In this document: positions 25,483 through 36,559 of the stretch, piece after piece
How the letters are laid out: the number at the start of each line of letters is the position of its first letter
Position numbering within the stretch: the first letter of the stretch is position 1
From: Limnovirga soli
Lineage (GTDB): Bacteria; Bacteroidota; Bacteroidia; Chitinophagales; Chitinophagaceae
Length of the DNA stretch: 64,000 nt
Assembly: GCF_013106755.1 (NCBI RefSeq)
Contig: NZ_WHPF01000018.1
Coordinates: 1 to 64,000, forward strand
Direction: 5' to 3'
Position numbers and translations under genes: made by a program
The notes under the pieces: model-generated
The model's input: the letters and a program-made list of their open reading frames with translations, nothing else
What the model was told of the DNA's origin: nothing
Databases searched by the model: none

Positions 25483-25797
25483 CTAATTTTTAACACCGGT
25501 ACTATCTGGTACGGTAATAAAAATATCCTCGTTATCTTTTTTCATAAAATATTTTTCACGGGCATATTTTTCCAGCGCTGCGGTGTTATTGCTTAAATCT
25601 GATATTTCTTTTTTGGTTTTTGCAATTTCCTGTTCGTAGTAGGCTTTTTTGTTTTGTAGCTCTTGTAGCTCTTGCTTACGTTGCCATTGCTCAAATATGT
25701 TATTATGGTCTGTAATTAATACCACCACAGCAAAAACAAGTATTGCTACCAGGTATTTATTACTAATCAGCTGAAGTATTTTGCGGATAACAGGCAT
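25483..25797 (-). CDS. Septum formation initiator family protein (FtsB/DivIC-like)
   Basis: A 104-residue protein: a short cytosolic start, one membrane helix (residues ~13-29, YLVAILVFAVVVLI), a periplasmic coiled coil (~35-75, QELQNKKAYYEQEIAKTKKE) and a C-terminal segment with EKYAREKYFMKKDNEDIF. This is the usual arrangement of FtsB/DivIC, which links FtsL and FtsQ in the divisome. Enolase next to an FtsB-like gene is a conserved pairing in many bacteria. The start codon directly follows the T tract of a strong stem-loop, so most expression must either read through that hairpin or begin inside it. Confidence 0.88.
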   Translation of the reverse strand: MPVIRKILQLISNKYLVAILVFAVVVLITDHNNIFEQWQRKQELQELQNKKAYYEQEIAKTKKEISDLSNNTAALEKYAREKYFMKKDNEDIFITVPDSTGVKN

Positions 25798-25846
25798 AAA
25801 AAAATCGTTGACCTTAGTAAAAATACTAAAACGGCCAACGATTTAT
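25798..25846 (-). terminator. Strong stem-loop between enolase and ftsB-like genes, T tract abutting the start codon
   Basis: Read on the minus strand: AAATCGTTG, GCC, an inner TTAGT/ACTAA pairing, then CAACGATTT and further T residues immediately before the ATG of the FtsB-like gene. The outer arms (AAATCGTTG/CAACGATTT) are perfect. The hairpin has the form of an intrinsic terminator or attenuator. Confidence 0.75.
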
Positions 25847-25863
25847 ATTATTTTTTTTATATC

Positions 25864-29626
<3,763 letters not shown>

Positions 29627-29629
29627 TTA

Positions 29630-29659
29630 TTTGTACACAATGCTGATTATGTATATTTT
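29630..29659 (+). promoter_or_regulatory. Bacteroidota-type promoter candidate for the NUDIX-type gene
   Basis: TTTG (29630), 18 bases, then TATATTTT (29652-29659). This is close to the TTTG / TAnnTTTG pattern of Bacteroidota housekeeping promoters and lies ~80 bp upstream of the GTG start at 29739. Confidence 0.35.
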
Positions 29660-29738
29660 CGGGCTAAATAGTTGATGCCTAATATCAATTACTATTTACC
29701 GGGCTTTCGGTTTTTGCCATCATGAAAAAGATTTTATT

Positions 29739-30470
29739 GTGACAACTGATTTACAATTAAAACAGGAAGGATTAATTAAAGACGCCAGAAAACTTGTGGA
29801 ATCCTATCCCCGTGTTCCTATAACGGTAGACTGTGTAATTTTTGGCTTTGATGAAAATGAATTAAAAGTATTGCTCATTAGAAGTGACCTTGAACTGTTT
29901 AAGGATAAATGGTCACTATTGGGCGATTTTGCCGATGATAACGAAATACTTGACGATTCAGCCTATCGCGTATTACGCGAAAGAACCGGCATGGATGATG
30001 TATATCTGGAACAGGTAAAAACCTTTAGTAAACCCAACCGCCACCCCGGTGGCAGGGTACTTACGGTAGCTTATTGTTCTTTACTAAATATTGAGCACCA
30101 CCAGCTAAAAAAAATGGATAATGAATTACACTGGCATAGTGTAAAAACCATCAAGGATATGGCTTTTGATCACCATGAAATTCTGAATGAGTGTTATGCC
30201 TGGCTGCAAAAACGTATACAGGAACATCCACTGGGTTTTAACCTTTTACCCGAGAAATTTTCCCTGCGCGAATTACAAAATTTATACGAAGCCATCCTTG
30301 ATAGAAAAATGGACCGCAGAAATTTCAGAAAGAAATTTTTTGCTATGGACTTTTTAATCGACACTGGTTTATACGAAGACGATGTGCCACACCGCCCCGG
30401 TAAACTCTACCAGTTCGATTTCAAAAAATATGGCGATACCAAGAAAAAATGGAGCGGTATAGATTTTTAA
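29739..30470 (+). CDS. NUDIX-domain transcriptional regulator (NrtR/AraR-like)
   Basis: A 243-residue protein starting with GTG; no in-frame ATG lies upstream. The N-terminal half has a NUDIX fold (ITVDCVIFGFDENELKVLLI, WSLLGDFADDNE). The NUDIX box is degenerate: in YRVLRERTGM the usual R-E-x-x-E-E glutamates are not all present, so hydrolysis is doubtful. The C-terminal half (FSLRELQNLYEAILDRKMDR and NFRKKFFAMDFL) is the winged helix-turn-helix found in NrtR and AraR-type regulators. It most likely senses a nucleotide or sugar derivative with the NUDIX part and binds DNA with the C-terminal part. No obvious target operon is adjacent. Confidence 0.83.
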   Translation: MTTDLQLKQEGLIKDARKLVESYPRVPITVDCVIFGFDENELKVLLIRSDLELFKDKWSLLGDFADDNEILDDSAYRVLRERTGMDDVYLEQVKTFSKPNRHPGGRVLTVAYCSLLNIEHHQLKKMDNELHWHSVKTIKDMAFDHHEILNECYAWLQKRIQEHPLGFNLLPEKFSLRELQNLYEAILDRKMDRRNFRKKFFAMDFLIDTGLYEDDVPHRPGKLYQFDFKKYGDTKKKWSGIDF

Positions 30471-30484
30471 AGCCAATCTGTTCT

Positions 30485-30570
30485 TTGGTAGCCCGGCAAT
30501 AGAAAAGGCAGGGTACTTTACTTGCGTCGCTCTCTTGTACTGCAGATACTTTATGCAGCAAGGGTATAAC
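30485..30570 (+). repeat. 3'-end repeat element
   Basis: GCCCGGCAAT, TACTTTACTTGCGTCGCTCT and TGTAC, then TTTATGCAGCAA. The core carries one change (GCTC for GCAC). It lies 53 bp 3' of the NUDIX-type gene, in its sense orientation. Confidence 0.7.
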
Positions 30571-30580
30571 TTTTATTGAT

Positions 30581-31693
30581 CTAAAATAATTTTCCTTGTT
30601 CGCCGGGTCTTTTAAACTGGCTGGTATCCAATCCCCAACGTTCTGCATTTAGGCCATACAGTTTATTATATTTTACAAACTGCTGTTTTACCAATTCACT
30701 AATTGGGCCTTCACCCCGCATGCGCAGTCCCCATCGGCTATCATTTACCTGTCCGCCATGCCCGCTTTCAATCAGGTGCCAAACCTTATCGGCCCTGTCG
30801 GGGAAGTTTTTATACAGCCAATCATGAAACATAATTTTAACAGCACCATTTAATCGAATAAAGGTATAGGCAGAAAATGTGGCGCCATGTTCGCTGGCTG
30901 CCTTCATAATGCGTTGCATTTCATGTTCGTTTAATCCCGGTATCATGGGCCCCAGCATTACACCCATACGCACCCCTTCATTACTTAGTTCTTTTATGAT
31001 ACGAAGACGTTGTAGTGCTGTTGTAGTTCTGGGTTCCATCACCCGCCGCAGGTCCTCGTTAAAAGAGGTAATGGATACCAGTATGCTTATCAGGTTTTTA
31101 GCTGCCAATTTTTTAAGAATATCTTTATCCCGCAGCATACCTGCATTTTTGGTAATCATACCTACGGGCTGGTTAAAAGCCAGGCACACTTCCAGTAATT
31201 GCCTTGTTAATGCAAACTTTTGCTCAGCAGGTTGGTAGCAATCTGTGTTACCGCTTAAGGATATGGGCATACATTGCCATTTAGGGTGCATTAAAAATTT
31301 ACGTAACAGGTCTGGAGCATTTTTCTTTACAATTATTTTTCTTTCAAAATCTAGTCCGGCACTATAACCCCAGTATTCATGCACATTTCGGGCATAGCAA
31401 TAAATGCAACCATGCTCACAACCCTGGTAGGGGTTCATGCTATAGAACATACCTACATCTGGGCTTTCTACTTTGTTTACTATACTTTTAGCATTTTGCT
31501 CAAGGTATTGAGTGGCAGGGTTGGGTTCGGTCCAATCGTCTATACCTTCTATGTGTTCTTTTGTTGTTTCGTGTAACAGAAAGCGGTTTTTGGTATTAAT
31601 TTGTGCGCCGCGGCCCTGCAGGTACTGCCCGTTTTCATCTCTGGTTTTACCGGGTTTTGGTTTGGCATTGGGATTGTCGTTAATATTCTTCAT
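30581..31693 (-). CDS. PA0069-type radical SAM protein (spore photoproduct lyase-related)
   Basis: A 370-residue cytosolic protein. The N-terminal GRGAQINTKNRF and YSMNPYQGCEHGCIYCYAR segments are typical of the PA0069 branch; the Cys-x3-Cys-x2-Cys cluster ligands are in CEHGCIYC (residues ~94-101), followed by SGNTDCYQPAEQKFALTRQL and the TITLARE-like region MEPRTTTALQRL. These proteins are related to spore photoproduct lyase, but the substrate is not known. It is one of several DNA-related genes here (ligA, umuD-like, umuC-like, nth). Confidence 0.87.
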   Translation of the reverse strand: MKNINDNPNAKPKPGKTRDENGQYLQGRGAQINTKNRFLLHETTKEHIEGIDDWTEPNPATQYLEQNAKSIVNKVESPDVGMFYSMNPYQGCEHGCIYCYARNVHEYWGYSAGLDFERKIIVKKNAPDLLRKFLMHPKWQCMPISLSGNTDCYQPAEQKFALTRQLLEVCLAFNQPVGMITKNAGMLRDKDILKKLAAKNLISILVSITSFNEDLRRVMEPRTTTALQRLRIIKELSNEGVRMGVMLGPMIPGLNEHEMQRIMKAASEHGATFSAYTFIRLNGAVKIMFHDWLYKNFPDRADKVWHLIESGHGGQVNDSRWGLRMRGEGPISELVKQQFVKYNKLYGLNAERWGLDTSQFKRPGEQGKLF

Positions 31694-31744
31694 TTAGTTA
31701 GTTTATGCAGGATGATGTTTTATACCATAAGCAAGATGCGCCCC

Positions 31745-31869
31745 ATTTCTATAGCCGCCTCAAGGCCTGAACTTTGAACCGAGCGTGGCAAGAAAAGCCC
31801 AATAATTAATCTGTTGCCGGCTAACAACATATTACCAATATAACTAATTGGGTAGTTGCCATTGCAGTG
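31745..31869 (-). repeat. 3'-end repeat element, variant type
   Basis: TTTGAACCGAGCGTGGCAAG, AAAAGCCC and GCCGGCTAACAAC occur in order, in the sense orientation of the umuD-like gene whose stop codon is at 31870. Confidence 0.7.
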
Positions 31870-32373
31870 CTAATAACGGATGCGCTTATCAGGATCTTTT
31901 GCTTTTTTTGTCACTGCCTGATTGGTCATAAATAAACTTTGTTCAAACACATGTATTACACAGGTTACAACACCCCAGGCCCTGTATTCACTAAACTCTG
32001 AGAGTTCGATATTGGCATATTTGGGATTTTCGGCGATGAGCGATAAGTGGTTAAAACTTTGCTGGTAACGGCGAACTACCAAATCTCCGTTAATGGCGGC
32101 TACTACTATTTTTCCATTTGCAGCTTTTATACTTCGGTCCACAATCAGCACATCCCCGTTAAAAATGCCTGCACCGGTCATGGCTTCGCCATTCATTCGA
32201 AAGAAAAATGTGGCGGGTTTATTTAAGATAAGCTGCTCATTCAGGTCTATGCCCCGTTCCATATAATCATCAGCTGCAGCGCCAAAACCGGTAGCATTGG
32301 CGTTAGTTACATCCTGTTGGGTAAATTGTTTAGAGCCGTTATAGGCCGCTTTGTACATGATATCTTCTTGCAT
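31870..32373 (-). CDS. UmuD-like S24 protein lacking the catalytic Ser-Lys pair
   Basis: The 167-residue protein aligns with E. coli UmuD over nearly its whole length without gaps in the core: GFGAAADDYMERGIDLNEQL, ATFFFRMNGEAMTGAGI, NGDVLIVDR, GKIVVAAINGDLVVRRYQ, AENPKYANIELSE. The catalytic Ser of UmuD (in GDSM) is Ala64 here (GEAM, codon GCC) and the catalytic Lys (in TVKKL) is Arg101 (VVRRY, codon CGC). The spacing between the two positions, 37 residues, is the same as in UmuD. The cleavage site Cys-Gly is Thr28-Gly29. Self-cleavage therefore seems impossible. It could act as a non-cleavable partner of the UmuC-type polymerase. It is divergent from two 2H-type genes, with a palindrome between them. 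Confidence 0.85.
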   Translation of the reverse strand: MQEDIMYKAAYNGSKQFTQQDVTNANATGFGAAADDYMERGIDLNEQLILNKPATFFFRMNGEAMTGAGIFNGDVLIVDRSIKAANGKIVVAAINGDLVVRRYQQSFNHLSLIAENPKYANIELSEFSEYRAWGVVTCVIHVFEQSLFMTNQAVTKKAKDPDKRIRY

Positions 32374-32400
32374 ATTTTTTAATATTAAATGGCTAAATAG

Positions 32401-32420
32401 TTTAGTAAAATAAAACTAAA
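32401..32420. promoter_or_regulatory. Palindromic operator candidate between the umuD-like and 2H genes
   Basis: A perfect inverted repeat, TTTAGT-N8-ACTAAA, lies 28 bp upstream of the umuD-like start and 65 bp upstream of the first 2H gene, within a 111-bp divergent promoter region. A LexA-type or other SOS repressor is the obvious candidate binder, but no such motif was confirmed elsewhere in the window. Confidence 0.5.
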
Positions 32421-32484
32421 ATATTTATCTTTATGTGCTGGATGCGAAATATTTTTATGCACCTTAATTATTAAATAGATAAAT

Positions 32485-33078
32485 ATGCAAAGCGAGTTGA
32501 CATTAGCACCTACATTAGGGTTTACCATGCAGCAGATGTATGAGTATTTGCTGGTAGTGCATCCGGCAGACGAGGTGCACAACCAGATTACGCAGGAGAA
32601 ACAGCTTTTCTATGATGTTTATAAAGAAAAGCTGGCTATTAAAACAAAACCGCATATTACAGTAGCAAATTTTTTTGCTAAAGAAGCCATGGAAGATACC
32701 CTTTTGCGTTATATGCAGCGGATACTGCATACACAAAAAAGCTTTATGGTTACGCTGAATAATTTTAGTGGCATTCCACCGCATACCGTATATGCAAGGG
32801 TGCAGGATCATGAACCATTTAAAGAGCTGGCTGCTGCGTTAAAAGTTATAACCCAATATATTCAAAGCAATGACTGTCCTCCTGCCCAACTCATAAGCCA
32901 TCCTTACCTTACCATTGCCCGCAGGTTGCAACAGCAGGTATACGATAAAGCCATATTTGAGTATTCGCAAAAAACATTCTATGCCAATTTTCCTGTAAAG
33001 GAGCTGGTATTGCTAAGGCGGCAACACCAATACGATGCATATAAGCAGGTACAGGTATTCAGGTTATTGGGTAATTGA
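32485..33078 (+). CDS. 2H phosphoesterase-like (2'-5' RNA ligase superfamily) protein, paralogue 1
   Basis: A 197-residue cytosolic protein with two-lobed 2H organisation. The first His motif is intact: KPHITVANF (His57-x-Thr59). The second should read HxT but is SHPYLTIARR, where Tyr141 takes the expected His position and a His sits two residues earlier. The middle IPPHTVYARVQD strand is typical of Bacteroidota members. Active members act on 2',3'-cyclic or 2'-5' linked nucleotides. This one may have reduced or altered activity. It is followed 30 bp later by a second paralogue and then by the umuC-like gene. Confidence 0.75.
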   Translation: MQSELTLAPTLGFTMQQMYEYLLVVHPADEVHNQITQEKQLFYDVYKEKLAIKTKPHITVANFFAKEAMEDTLLRYMQRILHTQKSFMVTLNNFSGIPPHTVYARVQDHEPFKELAAALKVITQYIQSNDCPPAQLISHPYLTIARRLQQQVYDKAIFEYSQKTFYANFPVKELVLLRRQHQYDAYKQVQVFRLLGN

Positions 33079-33108
33079 TTTTTAATATTTCAAAAGCAAT
33101 ACACAACT

Positions 33109-33726
33109 ATGGAAAACGAATTATTGGCATTACCCGGTTACCGCGTATGCGATTATATGTTGGTTTTGCCACCCAACGAAGCACTATGGACCAGCATTAT
33201 GGAAATAAAAACGGCGTTTGGTGCCAATTACGATTGTCCTGCGGCACAATGGGCAAAGCCATATATAACATTGGTAAGGTTTAAACAGTACGAAATGATG
33301 GAGCCGCGCATTATTCGCCGGCTACACTCCTGTGGCATGACTATGGCACCATTTAAAATTGAATTGAATGACTTTGGCAGTTTCCCCTCGCATACTATCT
33401 ATTTACAAATTACCAGTAAACCAGCTATTATGGATGCTGTTGCAATACTGCGCACAGCCCAATCGCTCTTAAAAATAGATAACGATAATAAACCGCATTT
33501 TATAACAGAGCCCTATATAGCAATTGCCCGTAAACTATTGCCATGGCAGTACGAAAAAGCATGGCTACAATACAGGCACCAGCATTTTTCGGGTCGGTTT
33601 ATTGCCAGCAAAATGCTTTTATTAAAACGCGGGGAAAATGAAAAAGGGTACCAAACCGTTATGGAAATTCCTTTTCAACAAATACCGGTATTGGCAAAGC
33701 AGGGTGAATTATACCCGCCGCAATAA
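33109..33726 (+). CDS. 2H phosphoesterase-like protein, paralogue 2, both His motifs lost
   Basis: A 205-residue paralogue of the previous protein. Corresponding landmarks are AKPYITLVRF (Tyr52 instead of the first His), SFPSHTIYLQIT in the middle and TEPYIAIARKL (no His, no Thr) at the second motif. The fold is recognisable, but both catalytic histidines are absent, so it is probably a non-catalytic binding protein, perhaps a partner of paralogue 1. It has an overall length and residue use like an intact gene, with no frameshift. The two genes are co-directional and close together (30 bp), likely one operon, divergent from the umuD-like gene. Confidence 0.72.
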   Translation: MENELLALPGYRVCDYMLVLPPNEALWTSIMEIKTAFGANYDCPAAQWAKPYITLVRFKQYEMMEPRIIRRLHSCGMTMAPFKIELNDFGSFPSHTIYLQITSKPAIMDAVAILRTAQSLLKIDNDNKPHFITEPYIAIARKLLPWQYEKAWLQYRHQHFSGRFIASKMLLLKRGENEKGYQTVMEIPFQQIPVLAKQGELYPPQ

Positions 33727-33880
33727 ACCTATAGGCAAAATTTAGTAAGAAGTATACATTTTATTTACCCAACAGTATTAATACTATGAATCCCGGTTGC
33801 GTCGCACTCTTGTACGGTTGATATATGGCTCAGCAAAAACAATACAGCAAAACATATCAAAATAGTAACAGGCATTAGAA
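33727..33880 (+). repeat. Intergenic region with 3'-end repeat element and a 12-bp palindrome
   Basis: AGTATTAATACT (33774-33785) is a perfect palindrome. The element core TTGCGTCGCACTCTTGTAC (33797-33815) follows, 72 bp 3' of the second 2H gene in its sense orientation, with GGCTCAGCAAAAAC after it. The umuC-like gene is therefore likely to have its own promoter or to depend on read-through of the element. Confidence 0.7.
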
Positions 33881-35242
33881 ATGGTTTTAGACAGTACAAT
33901 AGATTTGGCTATGGAGCAAATACCTGAAATGGCTGCGGCAAAATCTGCACGCAAAGCATTTAAAGCTATTGTAGATTGTAATAGCTTTTATTGTAGTTGC
34001 GAACGTGTTTTTAGACCAGCATTACATGATAAACCTGTTGTTGTACTCAGTAATAATGATGGCTGTATTATTTCAAGAACCGATGAAGCCAAAAAGCTGG
34101 GAGTTGAAATGGCTGGTCCCTATTTTAAAGCAAAGCCATTAATAGAAAAATACCAGGTAGCCACTTTTTCTTCCAACTATAATTTATATGGCGACCTGAG
34201 CTGGCGGGTAATGGAAACATTACGGCAAATAGTAGGTGCAGCCAATGTAGAAGTATATTCTGTAGACGAAGCTTTTCTTGATTTGGATGCAGTACCCTAC
34301 GAGCAATTATACCAGCTTGGTAAGCATATTAAGGAAACAGTAGAAATGTGGACAGGCGTTGCGGTAACAGTGGGCATAGCACCCACCAAGGTATTAAGCA
34401 AGGTGGCTAACCGCCTGGCGAAAAAAAATAAAACACAAAGCCAGGGAGTAATGGTACTTGATACGAGAGCACAAATAAACGAAGCACTTAGCCTAACCGC
34501 TGTAGACGATATTTGGGGTGTGGGCCGGCAATATGCCAATAAGTTGCACACATTTGGCATTGATGATGCTTACCAGCTAAGCCATATGCCACAGGAATGG
34601 GCCAATAAAAATATGGGTGGTGTTGTGGGTATACGTTTAATTAAGGAGCTTAAGGGAGAGCAGGCCATTTTTATGGAAGAAGCACTTACGCAAAAAAAAA
34701 TGATTGCCACCACCCGCATGTTTGGTACACCCGTTACAGCCATAAAAGATATTAAAGAAGCCGTTGCCACCTATACATCAAGAGCTGCTGAGAAGCTGCG
34801 CCGGCAAAATGGCGCAGCTTCCACCATCAGCGTATTTGTGGTATATAGGGCAGATGTAAAACCCGGTGAACGTTTTAGTCATGGTCCAAATATTCATGCC
34901 TCTGTTATACTACCACATGCCACCTCCAATACCAACGAATTAATTAAAGCGGCCCTGGTATTGGTAGAAAAAATTTATGAAAAAGGCCGGCTGTATAAAA
35001 AAGCCGGCGTTACACTAAGTGGCATTGTAGCCGATGAAATGCTGCAGGGTAATTTGTTTGTTCCTGCGGCCCAAAACAATAACCGTATGCTAATGAGCAT
35101 GATGGACAATATCAATTTTAGTATGCGAAACGATATGTTGAAATTTGCCTCATCAGGTACTACCCGTGATTGGAAAATGAGGCAGGAACTGCGCAGCCCC
35201 CGATATACTACCCGTTGGGATGAATTATGTGAGGTGCACTAA
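33881..35242 (+). CDS. UmuC-type Y-family DNA polymerase (DNA polymerase V catalytic subunit)
   Basis: A 453-residue translesion polymerase. The catalytic metal-binding acidic residues are visible: Asp32 in AIVDCNSFYCSCERVF and Asp129-Glu130 in YSVDEAFLDL. The finger segment LSNNDGCIISRTDEAKKLG, the helix-hairpin-helix region DDIWGVGRQYANKL and the little-finger domain with a C-terminal UmuC-specific extension (GTTRDWKMRQELRSPRYTTR) are all present. It inserts nucleotides opposite damaged bases. It normally needs cleaved UmuD; the UmuD homologue next door lacks the residues for cleavage. MEQ at 33911 is an alternative start. Confidence 0.95.
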   Translation: MVLDSTIDLAMEQIPEMAAAKSARKAFKAIVDCNSFYCSCERVFRPALHDKPVVVLSNNDGCIISRTDEAKKLGVEMAGPYFKAKPLIEKYQVATFSSNYNLYGDLSWRVMETLRQIVGAANVEVYSVDEAFLDLDAVPYEQLYQLGKHIKETVEMWTGVAVTVGIAPTKVLSKVANRLAKKNKTQSQGVMVLDTRAQINEALSLTAVDDIWGVGRQYANKLHTFGIDDAYQLSHMPQEWANKNMGGVVGIRLIKELKGEQAIFMEEALTQKKMIATTRMFGTPVTAIKDIKEAVATYTSRAAEKLRRQNGAASTISVFVVYRADVKPGERFSHGPNIHASVILPHATSNTNELIKAALVLVEKIYEKGRLYKKAGVTLSGIVADEMLQGNLFVPAAQNNNRMLMSMMDNINFSMRNDMLKFASSGTTRDWKMRQELRSPRYTTRWDELCEVH

Positions 35243-35244
35243 AT

Positions 35245-35365
35245 AATTTGATGCCATTTAACCGGAACGATGAACCGAGCGTGGCAAGTAAAGCCTGATA
35301 CAAGCGCTACAGCCGGCTACCAAAAATAAAGGCATAAACTATCTACAACCATATAGCAGCAAGTG
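35245..35365 (-). repeat. 3'-end repeat element, variant type
   Basis: GATGAACCGAGCGTGGCAAG, TAAAGCC and GCCGGCTACC occur in order. It lies between convergent genes and is oriented for the MerC-domain gene ending at 35366. Confidence 0.72.
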
Positions 35366-35761
35366 TTAATGATCGCAGTCGTCTTCATGGGCATGATTGT
35401 GTACCCTGCAGGAACGGTAATTGGTAATATGTGCAGTGATGATAAGCAATACTGCAGGAACAAGAAAATAAAACTGGTACTGATGCCAGATTTGTTTGGC
35501 CAGCAGCAACAATATACCCACGGTAAACATGATGATAGGTTGCGTGCGGTGATGATGTTTTTTCCAGCCATGATATAATGAATAGGCCCCAATACAAAAT
35601 GCCAGGAAAATCATTATTACTTCAAACGAGAAATTATCAATAATGTTTATACCAAATATGGGTAATGAAGTAAGTACTAAAGGCAAAATGGCACAATGTA
35701 TGGCACAGGCCAGCGAAGCCGTAATACCCAATGCATCCCAATTTATCTTTTGTTTTATCAT
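35366..35761 (-). CDS. MerC-domain membrane protein
   Basis: The start is at 35761 (MIKQKINWDALG); the frame from 35812 adds an unlikely extension. The 131-residue protein has four membrane helices. The first carries the Cys-Ala-Ile-His-Cys motif (SLACAIHCAILPLVL) typical of MerC-domain proteins. The tail is rich in His and acidic residues (HNHAHEDDCDH), a probable metal-binding end. In Bacteroidota such proteins often accompany Fur-family and zinc or copper genes. It is divergent from the SCO gene with ~140 bp between them and may share regulation with it. Confidence 0.87.
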   Translation of the reverse strand: MIKQKINWDALGITASLACAIHCAILPLVLTSLPIFGINIIDNFSFEVIMIFLAFCIGAYSLYHGWKKHHHRTQPIIMFTVGILLLLAKQIWHQYQFYFLVPAVLLIITAHITNYRSCRVHNHAHEDDCDH

Positions 35762-35847
35762 AACGGGCGGCAAATATAACACTTTGCAACTTTGTTGCAA
35801 AATAAACTTCAATATGGAATAATGTGTTAAATAGTTGATGAGTGATA

Positions 35848-35855
35848 TAACTTTG
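35848..35855 (+). promoter_or_regulatory. Possible -7 promoter element upstream of the SCO gene
   Basis: TAACTTTG fits the Bacteroidota -7 consensus TAnnTTTG and lies 44 bp upstream of the SCO start. A matching upstream TTTG element was not found at the expected distance. Confidence 0.3.
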
Positions 35856-35899
35856 CACCAATTCGGTTGTTAGTTTATACAACCTGTTAAAGGCATAGC

Positions 35900-36559
35900 A
35901 TGAAAAAGAAATTGATTGGATATAGTATATTTTTTGTGGTGTTGGTGATACTTTTTTTGGTAGTTGTGTTTTGGGGAACTGATAAATGGCAGGCTAAATC
36001 GCCGTCCATTAGTTTTGTAAAGCCGTTTACATTTGTTACACAGGATGGTGGGCATTTTTCTGAAAGGGAAATGCAGGGAAAAGTATGCGTGGTTAATTAT
36101 TTTTTTACAACCTGCAAGGGAATTTGCCCCAGAATGAATAATAATATGCATACCATTTACAATGCTTTTAAAGATGAACCCGATTTTATGATCATTTCTC
36201 ATACCTGCGACCCCGAAAGAGATTCTGCTGTGGTGCTAAAGCATTATGCAGACTCGCTGCAGGTGAACACTGCCAAATGGGTGTTTTTAACCGGCCGTAA
36301 AGACAGTTTATACAATCAGGCCCGCATTAGCTATTTGCTTGACGATCCAAAAAATAGTGTAGAAAAAATTGAAGACCAGTTTTTACATACCCAGTTTTTT
36401 GCCCTGGTAGATAAAAACGGAGATGTAAGGGGCGGCGTTTATGATGGCCTTAAACAGGAAGACCTTGATAAGTTAAAAGCAGATATAAAAACCCTTCTGG
36501 CCGAAAAAGCAGGCAGCAGTAGTTTTTCCAATAATTTATTTAGCAATAATCCGCAATAA
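35900..36559 (+). CDS. SCO family protein (SCO1/SenC/PrrC)
   Basis: A 219-residue thioredoxin-fold protein anchored by an N-terminal membrane helix (residues 5-26). The copper-binding Cys-x3-Cys is in FFTTCKGICPRMN and the third ligand His in the DQFLHTQFFALVD segment. SCO proteins deliver copper to, or reduce, the CuA site of cytochrome c oxidase. The stop codon overlaps the start of the Fur-family gene (TAATG), so translation is coupled. The pairing with a Fur-family regulator and a divergent MerC-domain protein suggests metal-dependent control. Confidence 0.92.
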   Translation: MKKKLIGYSIFFVVLVILFLVVVFWGTDKWQAKSPSISFVKPFTFVTQDGGHFSEREMQGKVCVVNYFFTTCKGICPRMNNNMHTIYNAFKDEPDFMIISHTCDPERDSAVVLKHYADSLQVNTAKWVFLTGRKDSLYNQARISYLLDDPKNSVEKIEDQFLHTQFFALVDKNGDVRGGVYDGLKQEDLDKLKADIKTLLAEKAGSSSFSNNLFSNNPQ

